NCBI GenBank assembly: GCA_005889075.1
Contig: VBDQ01000032.1
Location: 1-56,961, forward strand
Length of the DNA: 56,961 nt
Source of the DNA: Chloroflexota bacterium
GTDB taxonomy: Bacteria > Chloroflexota > Limnocylindria > P2-11E
Reading direction: 5' to 3'
Positions within the stretch are counted from its first letter, which is position 1; every line of letters begins with the position of its first letter. This document shows positions 31,930-41,026 of the stretch, one piece after another. The position numbers and the translations under genes are program-made. Under the pieces are notes generated by a model. It made no database searches and was not told where the DNA came from. It saw only the letters and a list, made by a program, of their open reading frames with translations.

Positions 31930-32852
31930 TGGCGACGACGACCGCGACGATGCGCGCGCCCGCGACGCCGATCGCCGCGCGGCCATCGCAGAGCCTCTGG
32001 AGCAACGCATGGTGGAAGCTGCGCCACGACAGACTCACCATCTTCGCGTTCTGCGTCCTCGTCGTGTTTGCGTTGCTGTCGGCCGCGGCGCCGCTCTTCT
32101 CCGAATACGTCTTCCACTACAGGTTCGAGCAGCAGGACCTGCTGCACACGTACGAAAAGCCGCAGCTCGCGAATCTGGCTTACCTCCTCGGCTCGGACGA
32201 GATCGGTCGCAGCCAGGTCGTGCGCTTGCTTTACGGCGGCCAGGTGTCGCTCGCGGTCGGCTTCGTCGCGGCCCTCATGAACCTCACCGTCGGCGTCACC
32301 ATCGGCCTCACCGCCGGCTACTTCCGTGGCTTGATCGACGATGCGGTGACCTTCGTCATCACCACGCTGAACGGGATCCCGCAGCTCTACCTGCTGCTCA
32401 TCATCGCCGCGCTCTGGAAGCCGGGGACGTTCACCTTGATCGTGGTTATCGGCCTGCTCAACTGGACAGGGATCACGCTCTTTGTTCGGGGCCAGACCTT
32501 CGCACTCCGTGAGCGCGAGTTCGTCACGGCGGCGCGCACGATCGGGGCGCGCGACAGGCGGATCATGTTCCGGCACATCCTGCCGAACGTCCTGCCGCTC
32601 ATCTTTGTCCTCGCGGCGATCGACATCGGCGCGATCATCCTCCTCGAGTCCGCGCTGAGCTTCCTCGGGCTTGGGATCGTCCCGCCGACGCCGTCGTGGG
32701 GGAACATGCTCACGAACGCCGTCTCGTACTTCGTGCGTGCCTGGTGGCTCGTGGTGTCCCCAGGGGTCATGATCTTCCTGACCGTGCTCTGCCTCTATCT
32801 CATCGGCGACGGCCTGCGCGACGCGCTCGACCCCCGCCTGAAGACGCACTAG
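31929..32852 (+). CDS. Peptide ABC transporter permease, DppC type (2)
   Basis: Complete DppC-like subunit of 307 residues. LGSDEIGRSQVVRLLYGGQVSL is the conserved entry, the EAA loop is EFVTAARTIGARDRRIMFRHILPN, and it ends IGDGLRDALDPRLKTH. The ATG overlaps the stop of the broken DppB-type gene (TGATG), showing the two were a pair. It must use ATPases from elsewhere, possibly the pair encoded at 26.5-28.7 kb. Confidence 0.95.
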   Translation: MATTTATMRAPATPIAARPSQSLWSNAWWKLRHDRLTIFAFCVLVVFALLSAAAPLFSEYVFHYRFEQQDLLHTYEKPQLANLAYLLGSDEIGRSQVVRLLYGGQVSLAVGFVAALMNLTVGVTIGLTAGYFRGLIDDAVTFVITTLNGIPQLYLLLIIAALWKPGTFTLIVVIGLLNWTGITLFVRGQTFALREREFVTAARTIGARDRRIMFRHILPNVLPLIFVLAAIDIGAIILLESALSFLGLGIVPPTPSWGNMLTNAVSYFVRAWWLVVSPGVMIFLTVLCLYLIGDGLRDALDPRLKTH

Positions 32853-32857
32853 CCCGC

Positions 32858-34339
32858 ATGCGGCGGGCCTCCGTCGCGCTCGCGCTGCTGCTTGCTTCGT
32901 GTGCGGTGGCGCCTCTGTCGACGCCGGCTCCGAGCTCCGTGCAGACCGGCGGCTCCCTGCGCGTCGCCGTGGGGGCCGAGATCACCTCACTCGATCCGTG
33001 GACAGCGGACGCCGCCTCGTTGGTCGCGACACGGCAGATCTTCGAGACCCTCGTCGGTCTGGATGCCGGCGGAGTGATCACGGCGGGGCTCGCGTCGGCA
33101 TGGCAATTGGCCAACGACGGCGCGACGTGGACGCTCACGCTGCGCGATGGGATCCATTTCCACGATGGGTCGCCACTCGACGCGGCCGCGGTCGTGGCGA
33201 GCTTCGAGCGTGGCCGCGGCTCGCGTTCGTACGCGATGCTCTTCGACGACCCTCCGCAGATCGTGCGCGTTTCGGCCGTGGACGCGCGCACCGTTCGGTT
33301 CGATCTCCGGACGGCATTTGGTCCGTTCCTTGCGCATCTCGCCGGGCCCCAGACTGCGATCGCTCGCGGCACCGCCGGTACCGGACCGTTCCTGGCCAAG
33401 CCCGATGCACTCGCGCCCGATGGGACGCTTACGTTGCAGCGCAACGACGCGTACAGGCAGAAGAGTGCCGCGGGTCCTGCCATGCCGTATCTCGCTGGAC
33501 TCGTTCTCCGACCGGTCCGCGATCCGGCAAGCCGGCTCGCCGAGCTGCGCGCGGGAAGAGTCGATGTGGCACTCGATCTTCCGGTCGCCCAGGCGCTCGC
33601 CGCGCGCGGCGACCCGAATCTCGTGCTGGCTCTGCGGCCGTATGCGGCGCTCGCATCACTCGGAGTCGACACCGCCGCCATCCCGTTCGACCGGCCGGAG
33701 ATCCGCCGTGCGGTCGCGATGTCGCTCGATCGATCCGCGCTCAGCAGCGTCTACGGTGGAATGCTCCGTAGCGCCACGCAAGTCGTTCCCCCGGGTTCTC
33801 TCGCGTACGACACGAGCGTTGCCGAGTTCACCCCGTTCGACGCAGGTGCTGCGAAACGAATGGTCGCGGACACGCACATCGCTCTTCCGATCGCCGCAGA
33901 TCTGGTCTATCCCTCGGCGGCGACCGCGGCGTATCCCGAACCCCAGCGCATCGCGCAGTCGATTGCGGCGGATCTCGCAAAGGTCGGGATCGTCGCCCGT
34001 TTGCGAGCTGTCGATCCGACCGCGATCCGCGCCGCGAATGCGACGCTCGCGCTCGAGACGACGGCGGTCGGCCTCGATCCGGACGACGTGTTCTGGCCGC
34101 TCTTCGGCGACCAGGACCCTTCCGATATCTCGCTCGTCGTCGGATTGCTGCGCAAGGCGCGCACCGAGGCCGATCCGAGCAAGCGCGCCGAGCTCTACAA
34201 ACAGGTCTCGAAGATCTCGCGTACCGAGGCGACGCGCGTTCCGCTTCTCTTCGCCGACCGTCCCAGCGCGGTATCCGCTCGCGTCGCCGGCTACACCGGC
34301 GACAGTGTCTCTTTCGGCACGGTGTGGCTCCGACCATAG
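32858..34339 (+). CDS. ABC transporter family-5 solute-binding lipoprotein (4)
   Basis: Fourth receptor, 493 residues, starting 5 nt after the second DppC-type gene. Short signal with lipobox LLLASC, lipidated Cys15. Blocks GAEITSLDPWTADAASLVAT, LTLRDGIHFHDGSPLDAAAV and RAVAMSLDRSALSSVYGG fit the family. It is Ala/Arg-rich like receptor 1 and unlike the Lys-rich receptors 2 and 3, so receptors 1 and 4 may be low-abundance specialists. Confidence 0.9.
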   Translation: MRRASVALALLLASCAVAPLSTPAPSSVQTGGSLRVAVGAEITSLDPWTADAASLVATRQIFETLVGLDAGGVITAGLASAWQLANDGATWTLTLRDGIHFHDGSPLDAAAVVASFERGRGSRSYAMLFDDPPQIVRVSAVDARTVRFDLRTAFGPFLAHLAGPQTAIARGTAGTGPFLAKPDALAPDGTLTLQRNDAYRQKSAAGPAMPYLAGLVLRPVRDPASRLAELRAGRVDVALDLPVAQALAARGDPNLVLALRPYAALASLGVDTAAIPFDRPEIRRAVAMSLDRSALSSVYGGMLRSATQVVPPGSLAYDTSVAEFTPFDAGAAKRMVADTHIALPIAADLVYPSAATAAYPEPQRIAQSIAADLAKVGIVARLRAVDPTAIRAANATLALETTAVGLDPDDVFWPLFGDQDPSDISLVVGLLRKARTEADPSKRAELYKQVSKISRTEATRVPLLFADRPSAVSARVAGYTGDSVSFGTVWLRP

Positions 34340-34358
34340 GAAACGCCGTCGGATGGCT

Positions 34359-34364
34359 TAGCGT
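34359..34364 (+). promoter_or_regulatory. TANNNT -10 box, leaderless-type
   Basis: TAGCGT ends 7 nt before the GTG at 34372, in the 32-nt gap after receptor gene 4. No Shine-Dalgarno sequence is seen. Confidence 0.35.
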
Positions 34365-34371
34365 GTGAATC

Positions 34372-36255
34372 GTGATGATCCCGATGGGCGGTGGCGGCTT
34401 TCATTTCTTCATGGGCGGTCCGCGCGGTAACGCAGCCGGCAAACGACCCTCCATCGCGATGTACCGCCGCCTCCTTGTCTTCGTCGGGCCGTACAGGTGG
34501 AACCTTGCATTTGCGGCGATCCTTCTCATCGTCTCGACCGCGCTCGGTCTGGTTTGGCCGCAGGTGGTGCGGCAGGTCCTCGATCTCGGCCTGAAGGAGC
34601 CTGGCCTCCTCGATTCACTCGTGGTCGTACTGATCGTTGTGCTTCTCGTGCGGGCCGCGCTGGACGGCGTGCGCTCGTTTGTGATGGCGTGGACCGGTGA
34701 GAAGGTCATCTTTGACCTGCGGATGGCGATCGTGACCCACCTGCAGTCGCTCTCGCTCTCGTTCTTCAATCAGAAGAAGACGGGCGATCTGATGTCGCAC
34801 GTGACCAGCGACGCGACGCTCGTGCACGGGATCGTCACGCAGACGATCATCCAGGTCCTCGGTCAGGTCTTGACGCTGGTGGGCGGCGTCGCGGTCATCT
34901 TCGTGATGAACTGGCGCCTCGCGCTGCTCACCCTCGTCGTGGCGCCGCCGATCGGTCTCATCGGCCAGTATCTCGGCCGCCGCATCCGCGACGTGTCGCG
35001 CGCCGCCCAGGATGCGCAGGGCGAGGCGGTCGGCGTGCTTCAGGAGGCGATCGCCGAGGTCCGCGTCGTCCAGGCGTTCACGCGCGAGCAGTACGAAGCG
35101 AATCGCTTCCACGAAAAGCTCATGGTCATGTTCCAGAAGAGCATCGAGCGCTCGCGCATCAGCTCGATCATGTTCCCGGCGATCGGATTCCTCGGCTTCG
35201 CGTCGTCGATCGTGGTGCTCTGGTACGGCGGGCATCAGGTTGCCGCAGGGGAGATCACCGCGGGGGAGCTCGTCGCCTTCCTCCTGTACATGGGCATGGT
35301 CGCGGGTCCCATCGGCGGGCTCGCGAGCCAGTGGACCTCCATCCAGCAGGCCTTCGGCGCCGCCGATCGGATCTTCGCGCTCCTCGACACCGAGCCCGAG
35401 GTGCGCGACCTACCCGGCGCGGTGCCGATCCGACCCGTGCGGGGCGAGATCGAGTTCGACAACGTCTCGTTCCGGTATGGGGAAGGGCCCGTCGTCTTTG
35501 AGGACCTTTCGACCGTCTTCCGCGAGACCGAGACGACCGCGCTCGTCGGCCCGTCCGGCGCGGGGAAGACCACGCTCGTGAATCTCGTCGGCCGGTTCTA
35601 CGACCCGGTGTCCGGTCGCGTGTGCGTCGATGGGCGAGACATCCGCGAGGTCACGATGCGTTCCCTGCGCGAGCAGATCGCGGTCGTGCCGCAGGAGCCG
35701 ATCCTCTTCGGCGACACCATCCGCGAGAACATCCGCTACGGCCGGCTGGACGCGACCGACGCCGAGATCGAGGACGCGGCGCGGTCAGCGAACGCCACCG
35801 AGTTCATCGGGCGGATGCCCAAGGGCATGGAGACGATCGTCGGCGAGCGCGGTGTCCGCCTCTCGGTCGGGCAGCGCCAGCGTGTCGCGATCGCGCGGGC
35901 GATCCTGCGGGACGCGCGCATCCTCTTGCTCGACGAAGCAACGAGCTCGCTCGACAACGAGAGCGAGTTCCTCGTGCAGCAGGCTCTCGATCGGCTCATG
36001 CGCGGGCGCACGACGATCGTCATCGCGCATCGGCTTTCGACGGTGGAGCGCGCCGACCGCATCCTCGTTCTGGATCGCGGCCGCATCGTCGAGGAAGGCA
36101 CTCACGCCGAGCTCCTCGCAAAGAGCGGCCTTTACAACCGTCTGTACACGCGCCGGTTCGTCGACGAAGCCACCATCGGACAGCCTGTGCCCCCGCCCGA
36201 GCCTGTTCTCGCCGGACAGATCGTCCGCATCCGTCGCTTCGACGAGACCGTCTAG
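34372..36255 (+). CDS. ABC exporter, fused membrane and ATPase domains
   Basis: Half-size exporter of 627 residues, working as a dimer for drugs, lipids or peptides. The N-terminus is Gly/Phe-rich (about 25 residues), six membrane helices occupy about 40-325, and the ATPase domain runs from about 360. Walker A GPSGAGKTT (Lys399), Q-loop VPQEPILF, Walker B ILLLDEATSSLD and H-loop IAHRLSTV are intact. The signature is LSVGQRQR, with Val in place of the usual second Gly. GTG 34372 and ATG 34375 are both possible starts. The substrate is unknown; the last 30 residues after the ATPase are an unusual proline- and arginine-rich tail. Confidence 0.93.
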   Translation: MMIPMGGGGFHFFMGGPRGNAAGKRPSIAMYRRLLVFVGPYRWNLAFAAILLIVSTALGLVWPQVVRQVLDLGLKEPGLLDSLVVVLIVVLLVRAALDGVRSFVMAWTGEKVIFDLRMAIVTHLQSLSLSFFNQKKTGDLMSHVTSDATLVHGIVTQTIIQVLGQVLTLVGGVAVIFVMNWRLALLTLVVAPPIGLIGQYLGRRIRDVSRAAQDAQGEAVGVLQEAIAEVRVVQAFTREQYEANRFHEKLMVMFQKSIERSRISSIMFPAIGFLGFASSIVVLWYGGHQVAAGEITAGELVAFLLYMGMVAGPIGGLASQWTSIQQAFGAADRIFALLDTEPEVRDLPGAVPIRPVRGEIEFDNVSFRYGEGPVVFEDLSTVFRETETTALVGPSGAGKTTLVNLVGRFYDPVSGRVCVDGRDIREVTMRSLREQIAVVPQEPILFGDTIRENIRYGRLDATDAEIEDAARSANATEFIGRMPKGMETIVGERGVRLSVGQRQRVAIARAILRDARILLLDEATSSLDNESEFLVQQALDRLMRGRTTIVIAHRLSTVERADRILVLDRGRIVEEGTHAELLAKSGLYNRLYTRRFVDEATIGQPVPPPEPVLAGQIVRIRRFDETV

Positions 36256-36339
36256 ACCGCGACGCCGCTTCACTGCTTGCTTGGCCGTCCGGGTAGTGTG
36301 GGAGCGCGCCGACTGGGTCGGTCAGCACAGGGGGACTTC

Positions 36340-37278
36340 GTGATCGCATCTACTCCGCGGACCTTCGCGTCTTCGCTCAAAGGGTGGATCACCCGCCACC
36401 CGGGTGGCGCGTTCCTCGCGTTCTTCTATGTCACCGGCTGGATCCTGTTCCTACCGCCACTGCTGGGATCTTCGGGTTTCGGCCTGCTCCCGTTCGACCT
36501 GCCTCCGCAGCCGTCGATCCTCCTGTTGACGCTCATCGCGCTCGCGGGCGGCGCTTTCCTCGTCACCCGGATCGCCGATGGCCGATCCGGAACACGCGAG
36601 CTCCGCCGTCGCGTGTTCAACTGGCGCACCGGACCGCAGTGGTATCTCTTGGCTCTGTTCGGCGCACCCGTCCTGCTGCTGCTCGCGGGAGTGCTCGTCC
36701 AGGGACCGAGCGCGCTCACCGCGTTCGCCGCAAACCTTCCGCAGTTCGTTCCGTCCTATGTTCTTCAGGTCCTTCTCATCGCGGTGCTCATCTCCCTCTG
36801 GGAGGAGACGGGGTGGATGGCCTTTCTCACCGCGCGCTGGCAAAGGCGCATGGGTCCGGTTCTGGCGAGCATCGCCGTCGCGCCACTTTTCGGGCTCGGG
36901 CATTTTCCGCTCCTCTTCATCAGCGGCGGGATCACCGATTCCGGCAGGCTGACCTCCTCGGAATTCCCCGAATACGTCTTCTACCTCTTGGTGCTCTTCG
37001 CGGTTCCGGTCCGGATGGTGCTCACGTGGGTGTTCAACTCGACCGGCGGTTCCTTGCCGGTGGTCGCGCTCCTACATGCCTCGTTCGACACGACCGCGTC
37101 CGCGGCGGTGCTGACAGGGTTCTATCCGGGCATTGACGGACGCCTTCTCTACTTCGGCCTCGCGATCGTGGCGATCGCGATCCTCATCGTCACGCGTGGC
37201 AGGCTGGGTTATCACGAGATCCCCGCGCCAGTCCGGCAAGGTCTCGCTCCGGCGCCGGCCGCCGTGCCTCTGCGCTGA
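36340..37278 (+). CDS. CPBP-family intramembrane metalloprotease
   Basis: Polytopic membrane protein of 312 residues with about eight hydrophobic helices. Conserved motifs: Glu155-Glu156 in WEETGWMAFL, His188 in FGLGHFPL and His246 in LLHASFDTT, matching the Abi/CAAX protease (CPBP) active site. Such proteins cleave prenylated or membrane-bound peptides or protect against bacteriocins. The GTG start has GGGGGA 5-10 nt upstream. It may be linked to the ABC exporter gene 84 nt before it, a common pairing in peptide export and immunity, but this is an inference. Confidence 0.9.
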   Translation: MIASTPRTFASSLKGWITRHPGGAFLAFFYVTGWILFLPPLLGSSGFGLLPFDLPPQPSILLLTLIALAGGAFLVTRIADGRSGTRELRRRVFNWRTGPQWYLLALFGAPVLLLLAGVLVQGPSALTAFAANLPQFVPSYVLQVLLIAVLISLWEETGWMAFLTARWQRRMGPVLASIAVAPLFGLGHFPLLFISGGITDSGRLTSSEFPEYVFYLLVLFAVPVRMVLTWVFNSTGGSLPVVALLHASFDTTASAAVLTGFYPGIDGRLLYFGLAIVAIAILIVTRGRLGYHEIPAPVRQGLAPAPAAVPLR

Positions 37279-37401
37279 CCTCGCGTTCTTCTCTCAGGTC
37301 GCGGGCCGCTCGCAGCGGATCCGCTTGTGGCGCGGAGTAGGCTCGGACCGGCCGGTGCAGCCTGGCCGATCAGCTGTTTTGCAAAAAAGGGGAGGTACGT
37401 A

Positions 37402-37839
37402 TTGGGCACGAACAGAGTTCAGCTAGCGAAGCAGAACATCGAGGCGTTCAACAAAGGCGACTGGGAGACATTTCGCGCGAGCCTGACTCCCGACAACGTG
37501 TATCAGGAGTTCGCGACGCAGCGCAAGACCCAGGGACCTGACGCGATCGTTGAGCTCAGCAAGGGCTGGCGGAAGGCCTTTCCCGACGTCAAGGGCACGA
37601 TCAAGAAAGCCGTCGAAGGCGACGACACCGTCGTGCTCGAGATCGTGTGGGAGGGAACCCACAGCGGCGAGCTCGCGAGTGCCATGGGTCCGATCGCGCC
37701 GACCTACAAGCACGTGACGACCCCCGCGGTCCAGGTCGTGACCTTCAAGGGCGACAAGATCGCCGAGACAAAGCATTACTTCGATCTCATGTCGCTGCTC
37801 GTCCAGATCGGGGCGATGCCGGCCCCCGCGACCGCGTAG
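37402..37839 (+). CDS. SnoaL-like (NTF2-fold) protein
   Basis: Protein of 145 residues with the SnoaL/ester-cyclase pattern NIEAFNKGDWETFRASLTPD, a VELSKGWRKAFPDVKG middle and VQVVTFKGDKIAETKHYFD near the end. The TTG start has GGGGAGG 6 nt upstream. NTF2-like folds of this kind include polyketide cyclases and hydrolases, but most are uncharacterised small-molecule-binding proteins. A convergent terminator follows the gene. Confidence 0.8.
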   Translation: MGTNRVQLAKQNIEAFNKGDWETFRASLTPDNVYQEFATQRKTQGPDAIVELSKGWRKAFPDVKGTIKKAVEGDDTVVLEIVWEGTHSGELASAMGPIAPTYKHVTTPAVQVVTFKGDKIAETKHYFDLMSLLVQIGAMPAPATA

Positions 37840-37853
37840 CGAGCGATGCAGAA

Positions 37854-37878
37854 AGAGCCCGGCGAGCTGCCGGGCTCT
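37854..37878. terminator. Bidirectional hairpin between convergent genes
   Basis: Stem AGAGCCCGGC (37854-37863) and GCCGGGCTCT (37869-37878), 10 bp with a 5-nt loop, between the rightward SnoaL-like gene and the leftward NTPase gene. It can serve both strands. T-tracts are short on either side. Confidence 0.7.
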
Positions 37879-37881
37879 CGA

Positions 37882-38424
37882 TCAGTAGAGCTCGGGATGC
37901 AGGAACGGCGCGCAGGCCATCGCGACGAGGTCCGCGAACGCATCGGTCCGCGTTACCACGTTGTCGGTGAGCAGGCCGATCGCTCCGGTCTGACGCTTCG
38001 ATTCTTTCCTCGCGAAGAGGTCATCGATGATGTCGCCGAGCTCGTCGCCGCCGCGAAGCCGTGCCGTCGCCGACCGCGGAAGCAGCATTCGGCCCCACGC
38101 GGCCTCACCGAGCCGGCCGTCACGCGCCAGGGCGATCGCATGTCCGGTAAGCCACGAGCGCTCGCCGTCGAGCGTCGCGCCGCCTTCGAGACCGAACGCG
38201 ATCTCAGCGCCGCTTCGCTCGAGAGCGCCGCGAGCTCGCGCGAGCGCGCCGGCGCGCAGCTCTGCGTCGTTCAGCGGCATCGAGGTAATGCCGCTGGGCA
38301 CGTCGACCGCTTCGATCGCGCACTCCGGCGCGAGCCGAGCGAGCGTGCGGCGAACGGCCTCCACCTTCGCGGGGTTCGTCGAGCCGACAGCGGCGGTGCG
38401 GAACGCAAGAGGCACGCTGGCCAT
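37882..38424 (-). CDS. Inosine/xanthosine triphosphatase, YjjX/DUF84 family
   Basis: Leftward gene of 180 residues. The N-terminus VGSTNPAKVEAVRRTL, middle GLEGGATLDGERSW and C-terminal KRQTGAIGLLTDNVVTR plus FLHPELY match non-canonical purine NTPases that hydrolyse ITP and XTP to monophosphates. It is divergent from the suf-operon regulator, with 94 nt between start codons. It is a complete member of normal length. Confidence 0.88.
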   Translation of the reverse strand: MASVPLAFRTAAVGSTNPAKVEAVRRTLARLAPECAIEAVDVPSGITSMPLNDAELRAGALARARGALERSGAEIAFGLEGGATLDGERSWLTGHAIALARDGRLGEAAWGRMLLPRSATARLRGGDELGDIIDDLFARKESKRQTGAIGLLTDNVVTRTDAFADLVAMACAPFLHPELY

Positions 38425-38502
38425 TCTCCGCGGCGAGCCTGGTCGACCGCCGCGAGCGTCGCGAGCCCGAAAATGGCCCTTCTCGCGGCGGTTTCAGGCG
38501 GG

Positions 38503-38508
38503 TACAAT
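38503..38508 (+). promoter_or_regulatory. -10 box of the suf regulator/operon
   Basis: TACAAT lies 10 nt before the GTG at 38519. A -35 box is weak (TTCTCG at 38480-38485, 17-bp spacer). If this is the promoter, the transcript has almost no leader. It overlaps the left arm of the dyad at 38507-38530. Confidence 0.5.
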
Positions 38509-38530
38509 TCCGAGTGAAGTGCTCGGAAAT
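38507..38530. promoter_or_regulatory. Dyad overlapping suf promoter, candidate Rrf2 operator
   Basis: Arms TTCCGAG (38508-38514) and CTCGGAA (38522-38528) are perfect inverted repeats with a 7-nt spacer; counting flanking bases 8 of 9 pairs match. It covers the -10 box edge, the expected transcription start and the GTG start codon, so binding would block transcription. The natural ligand is the Rrf2 protein encoded directly downstream. Confidence 0.5.
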
Positions 38531-38983
38531 CCCACCACGCCGACGGCCTTCCATGTCTCTACGCGCGGCGAATACGGCATGCGGCTGATGGTCGATCTCG
38601 CTCGCCACTGGGGTCAGGGATCGATCAGCCTGCACGCCGTCGCCCAGCGGGAGGATCTGCCCGAGGCGTACCTCGAGCAGCTCGTCGCCTCGCTCCGCAA
38701 AGCCGGACTCGTCTCGGGAAAGCGCGGCGCAGGCGGCGGCTACACGCTCGCGCGCGATCCCGCCCAGATCACGGCCGGCGACGTCGTGCGCGCGCTCGAG
38801 GGTCCGATCGAGCCGCAGATCTGTACTGCCGAAGGTGACCCCGTCGTGAACTGCATCCGCGAACAGAACTGCGGGACGCGCGCGGTGTGGGTCAAGCTCC
38901 AGTCCACGATCGCCGCAGCGCTCGACGGCATGACCATGGCCGAGCTCGCGAAGTCGACATCTCGGGAGCGCGCCCATGTCTAA
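38519..38983 (+). CDS. Rrf2-family Fe-S regulator of the suf operon
   Basis: Winged-helix repressor of 154 residues resembling IscR/SufR-like Rrf2 proteins. HTH region: STRGEYGMRLMVDLARH, then LPEAYLEQLVASLRKAGLV and a wing GAGGGYTLAR. Three cysteines, Cys102, Cys112 and Cys118 (spacing x9 and x5), can bind an Fe-S cluster, so apo and holo forms would sense Fe-S supply. The GTG start is the only one that keeps the conserved N-terminus. The stop overlaps the sufC ATG by 8 nt, so the regulator leads the operon and probably controls itself. Confidence 0.9.
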   Translation: MLGNPTTPTAFHVSTRGEYGMRLMVDLARHWGQGSISLHAVAQREDLPEAYLEQLVASLRKAGLVSGKRGAGGGYTLARDPAQITAGDVVRALEGPIEPQICTAEGDPVVNCIREQNCGTRAVWVKLQSTIAAALDGMTMAELAKSTSRERAHV

Positions 38984-39767
38984 GCTCGAGATCCGCGACC
39001 TCGTTGTGAGCGTCGAGGGCAAGCAGATCCTCAACGGCATCGATCTCGTGGTCGAGAGTGGCTCCGTGCACGCGATCATGGGTCCCAACGGATCCGGCAA
39101 GAGCACCCTCTCGCTCGCGATCATGGGCCACCCCAAGTACAAGGTCGCGCGCGGCCAGGTCGTGCTCGATGGCATCGATCTGCTCAAGCTCCCGGTCGAC
39201 GCGCGAGCGCGCGCCGGAGTGTTCCTCGCCTTCCAGTATCCGTCGGCGATTCCCGGCGTGTCCGTCGCGAACTTCCTGCGCACCGCGATCAACGCGCGGC
39301 GCGTCAGCCAGAACGGCGATGGCGACGGCCAGCCGAAGAAGAACGACATGCCGATCCCGCAGTTCCGCAAGCTGCTGGCCGAGAAGACGAAGCTCCTGCA
39401 GGTCGACGACTCGTTCATCAGCCGATCGGTGAACGATGGGTTCTCGGGCGGCGAGAAGAAGCGCCTCGAGATCCTCCAGATGCACATGTTCCAGCCGGGG
39501 TTCGCGATCCTCGATGAGACCGACTCAGGCCTCGATATCGACGCGCTCAAGACGGTCGCCGAGGGCATCGAGGCGCTGCGTTCGCCGACCGTCGGGATCC
39601 TGCTGATCACGCACTACGAGCGGATCCTCAGGTACGTGCATCCGGACTTTGTGCATGTGCTCGTCGACGGGAAGATCGTCCGCACCGGAGGCCGCGAGCT
39701 GGCGGCGGAGCTCGAGCAGAAGGGCTACGACTTCGTGCGCGAAGCCCTGTACCAGGGGCGAAGCTAG
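38976..39767 (+). CDS. sufC: Fe-S assembly ATPase SufC
   Basis: Cytosolic ABC-type ATPase that binds SufB and SufD and powers assembly of Fe-S clusters on the SufBCD complex. It has 263 residues. Walker A GPNGSGKST is at 36-44, signature FSGGEKKR, Walker B FAILDETDSGLDIDAL and switch ITHYERIL, all typical of SufC. Between the first strand block and the signature is a Gly/Asp/Lys-rich loop (NGDGDGQPKKND). It has no membrane partner, as expected. Confidence 0.97.
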   Translation: MSKLEIRDLVVSVEGKQILNGIDLVVESGSVHAIMGPNGSGKSTLSLAIMGHPKYKVARGQVVLDGIDLLKLPVDARARAGVFLAFQYPSAIPGVSVANFLRTAINARRVSQNGDGDGQPKKNDMPIPQFRKLLAEKTKLLQVDDSFISRSVNDGFSGGEKKRLEILQMHMFQPGFAILDETDSGLDIDALKTVAEGIEALRSPTVGILLITHYERILRYVHPDFVHVLVDGKIVRTGGRELAAELEQKGYDFVREALYQGRS

Positions 39768-41024
39768 GTGGCCGTCACCGTGCGCGCTCCCGCCTCGACC
39801 CTGGACGTGGCGCGCATCCGCGCCGATTTCCCGGTGCTCGCCCAGACCGTGCGGGGTAAGCCACTGGTCTACCTCGACAACGCCGCGACGAGCCAGAAAC
39901 CGCGACAGGTCATCGAGGCGATGAGCCGGGTATTCGAGGAGCACAACGCGAACATCCACAGGGGCGTGTACGAGTTCAGCGAGCGCACCACGGCCGCGTT
40001 CGAGGAAGCGCGCTCCAAGGTGGCCCGGCTCGTCAACGCGCCGAGCGAGCGCGAGGTGATCTTCGTCCGCAACGCGACCGAGGGCGTGAACCTCGTCGCG
40101 TACGCCTGGGGCCGCGACAACCTGAAGCGCGGCGACCGGATCGTGACGACGGTCCTCGAGCACCACTCCGATTTCGTCCCGTGGCAGCAGCTCGCAGCCG
40201 AGGTCGGCGCCGAGATCGCCGTCGTCGACATTGACGGGGAAGGCAGGCTGCGGCGCGATCAGATGTCGGCTGAGCTTCGCAAAGGCGCGAAGCTGCTCGC
40301 TCTCACCCACACGTCCAACGGCCTGGGGACGGTTAACCCGGTGAGGGAGATCGCGGCAGAGGCGCATGCGGCTGGTGCGACGGTCGTCATCGATGCCGCG
40401 CAGGCGGTGCCGCATACGCCAGTCGACGTGCAGGATCTGCAGGCCGACTTTCTGGTGTTCAGCGGCCACAAGATGCTCGCGCCGCCGGGCTCGGGCGTTG
40501 TCTGGGGACGTGCGGCGCTCCTCGAGAAGATGCGCCCGTTCCTCTACGGCGGCGACATGATCTCCCGGGTATCGGTCGCGATGACCGAGTGGAACGAGCT
40601 GCCGTGGAAGTTCGAGGCGGGCACGAGCTCCTACGTCGATGCGATCGGACTCGGCGCGGCGGTCGACTACCTCTGGGCCGTCGGGATCGAAAAGATCCAC
40701 GAGCACGAGCTCGCCCTCGTCGGCTACCTCCTGCCGCGCCTGTCGGAGATCCCTGGGGTGACGGTGTACGGACCGAGGACGCTCGACGATCGAGTTGGTG
40801 TCGTCTCGTTCAACATCGAGGGAATCCATCCCCACGACGTCGCGACGATCTTCGACCGCGAGGGGGTCTGCGTGCGTGCGGGGCATCACTGCAACCAGCC
40901 GCTCATGACCCGGCTCGGTGTTCCGGCTACGACTCGCGCGAGCTTCTATCTTTACAACACGACTGAGGAATGCGACGCACTCACTCGCGCGGTGCATGCG
41001 GCGAAGAAGGTCTTTGGGGTCTAG
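39768..41024 (+). CDS. sufS: Cysteine desulfurase SufS
   Basis: PLP-dependent enzyme releasing sulfur from cysteine as a persulfide. It has 418 residues. LDNAATSQKP at the N-terminus, PLP lysine Lys235 in FSGHKMLAPPGSG and catalytic Cys375 in RAGHHCNQP are all in place, making it a group II (SufS-type) desulfurase. The GTG start immediately follows the sufC stop. Its partner for sulfur transfer is the U-type protein encoded next. Confidence 0.97.
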   Translation: MAVTVRAPASTLDVARIRADFPVLAQTVRGKPLVYLDNAATSQKPRQVIEAMSRVFEEHNANIHRGVYEFSERTTAAFEEARSKVARLVNAPSEREVIFVRNATEGVNLVAYAWGRDNLKRGDRIVTTVLEHHSDFVPWQQLAAEVGAEIAVVDIDGEGRLRRDQMSAELRKGAKLLALTHTSNGLGTVNPVREIAAEAHAAGATVVIDAAQAVPHTPVDVQDLQADFLVFSGHKMLAPPGSGVVWGRAALLEKMRPFLYGGDMISRVSVAMTEWNELPWKFEAGTSSYVDAIGLGAAVDYLWAVGIEKIHEHELALVGYLLPRLSEIPGVTVYGPRTLDDRVGVVSFNIEGIHPHDVATIFDREGVCVRAGHHCNQPLMTRLGVPATTRASFYLYNTTEECDALTRAVHAAKKVFGV

Positions 41025-41026
41025 GC

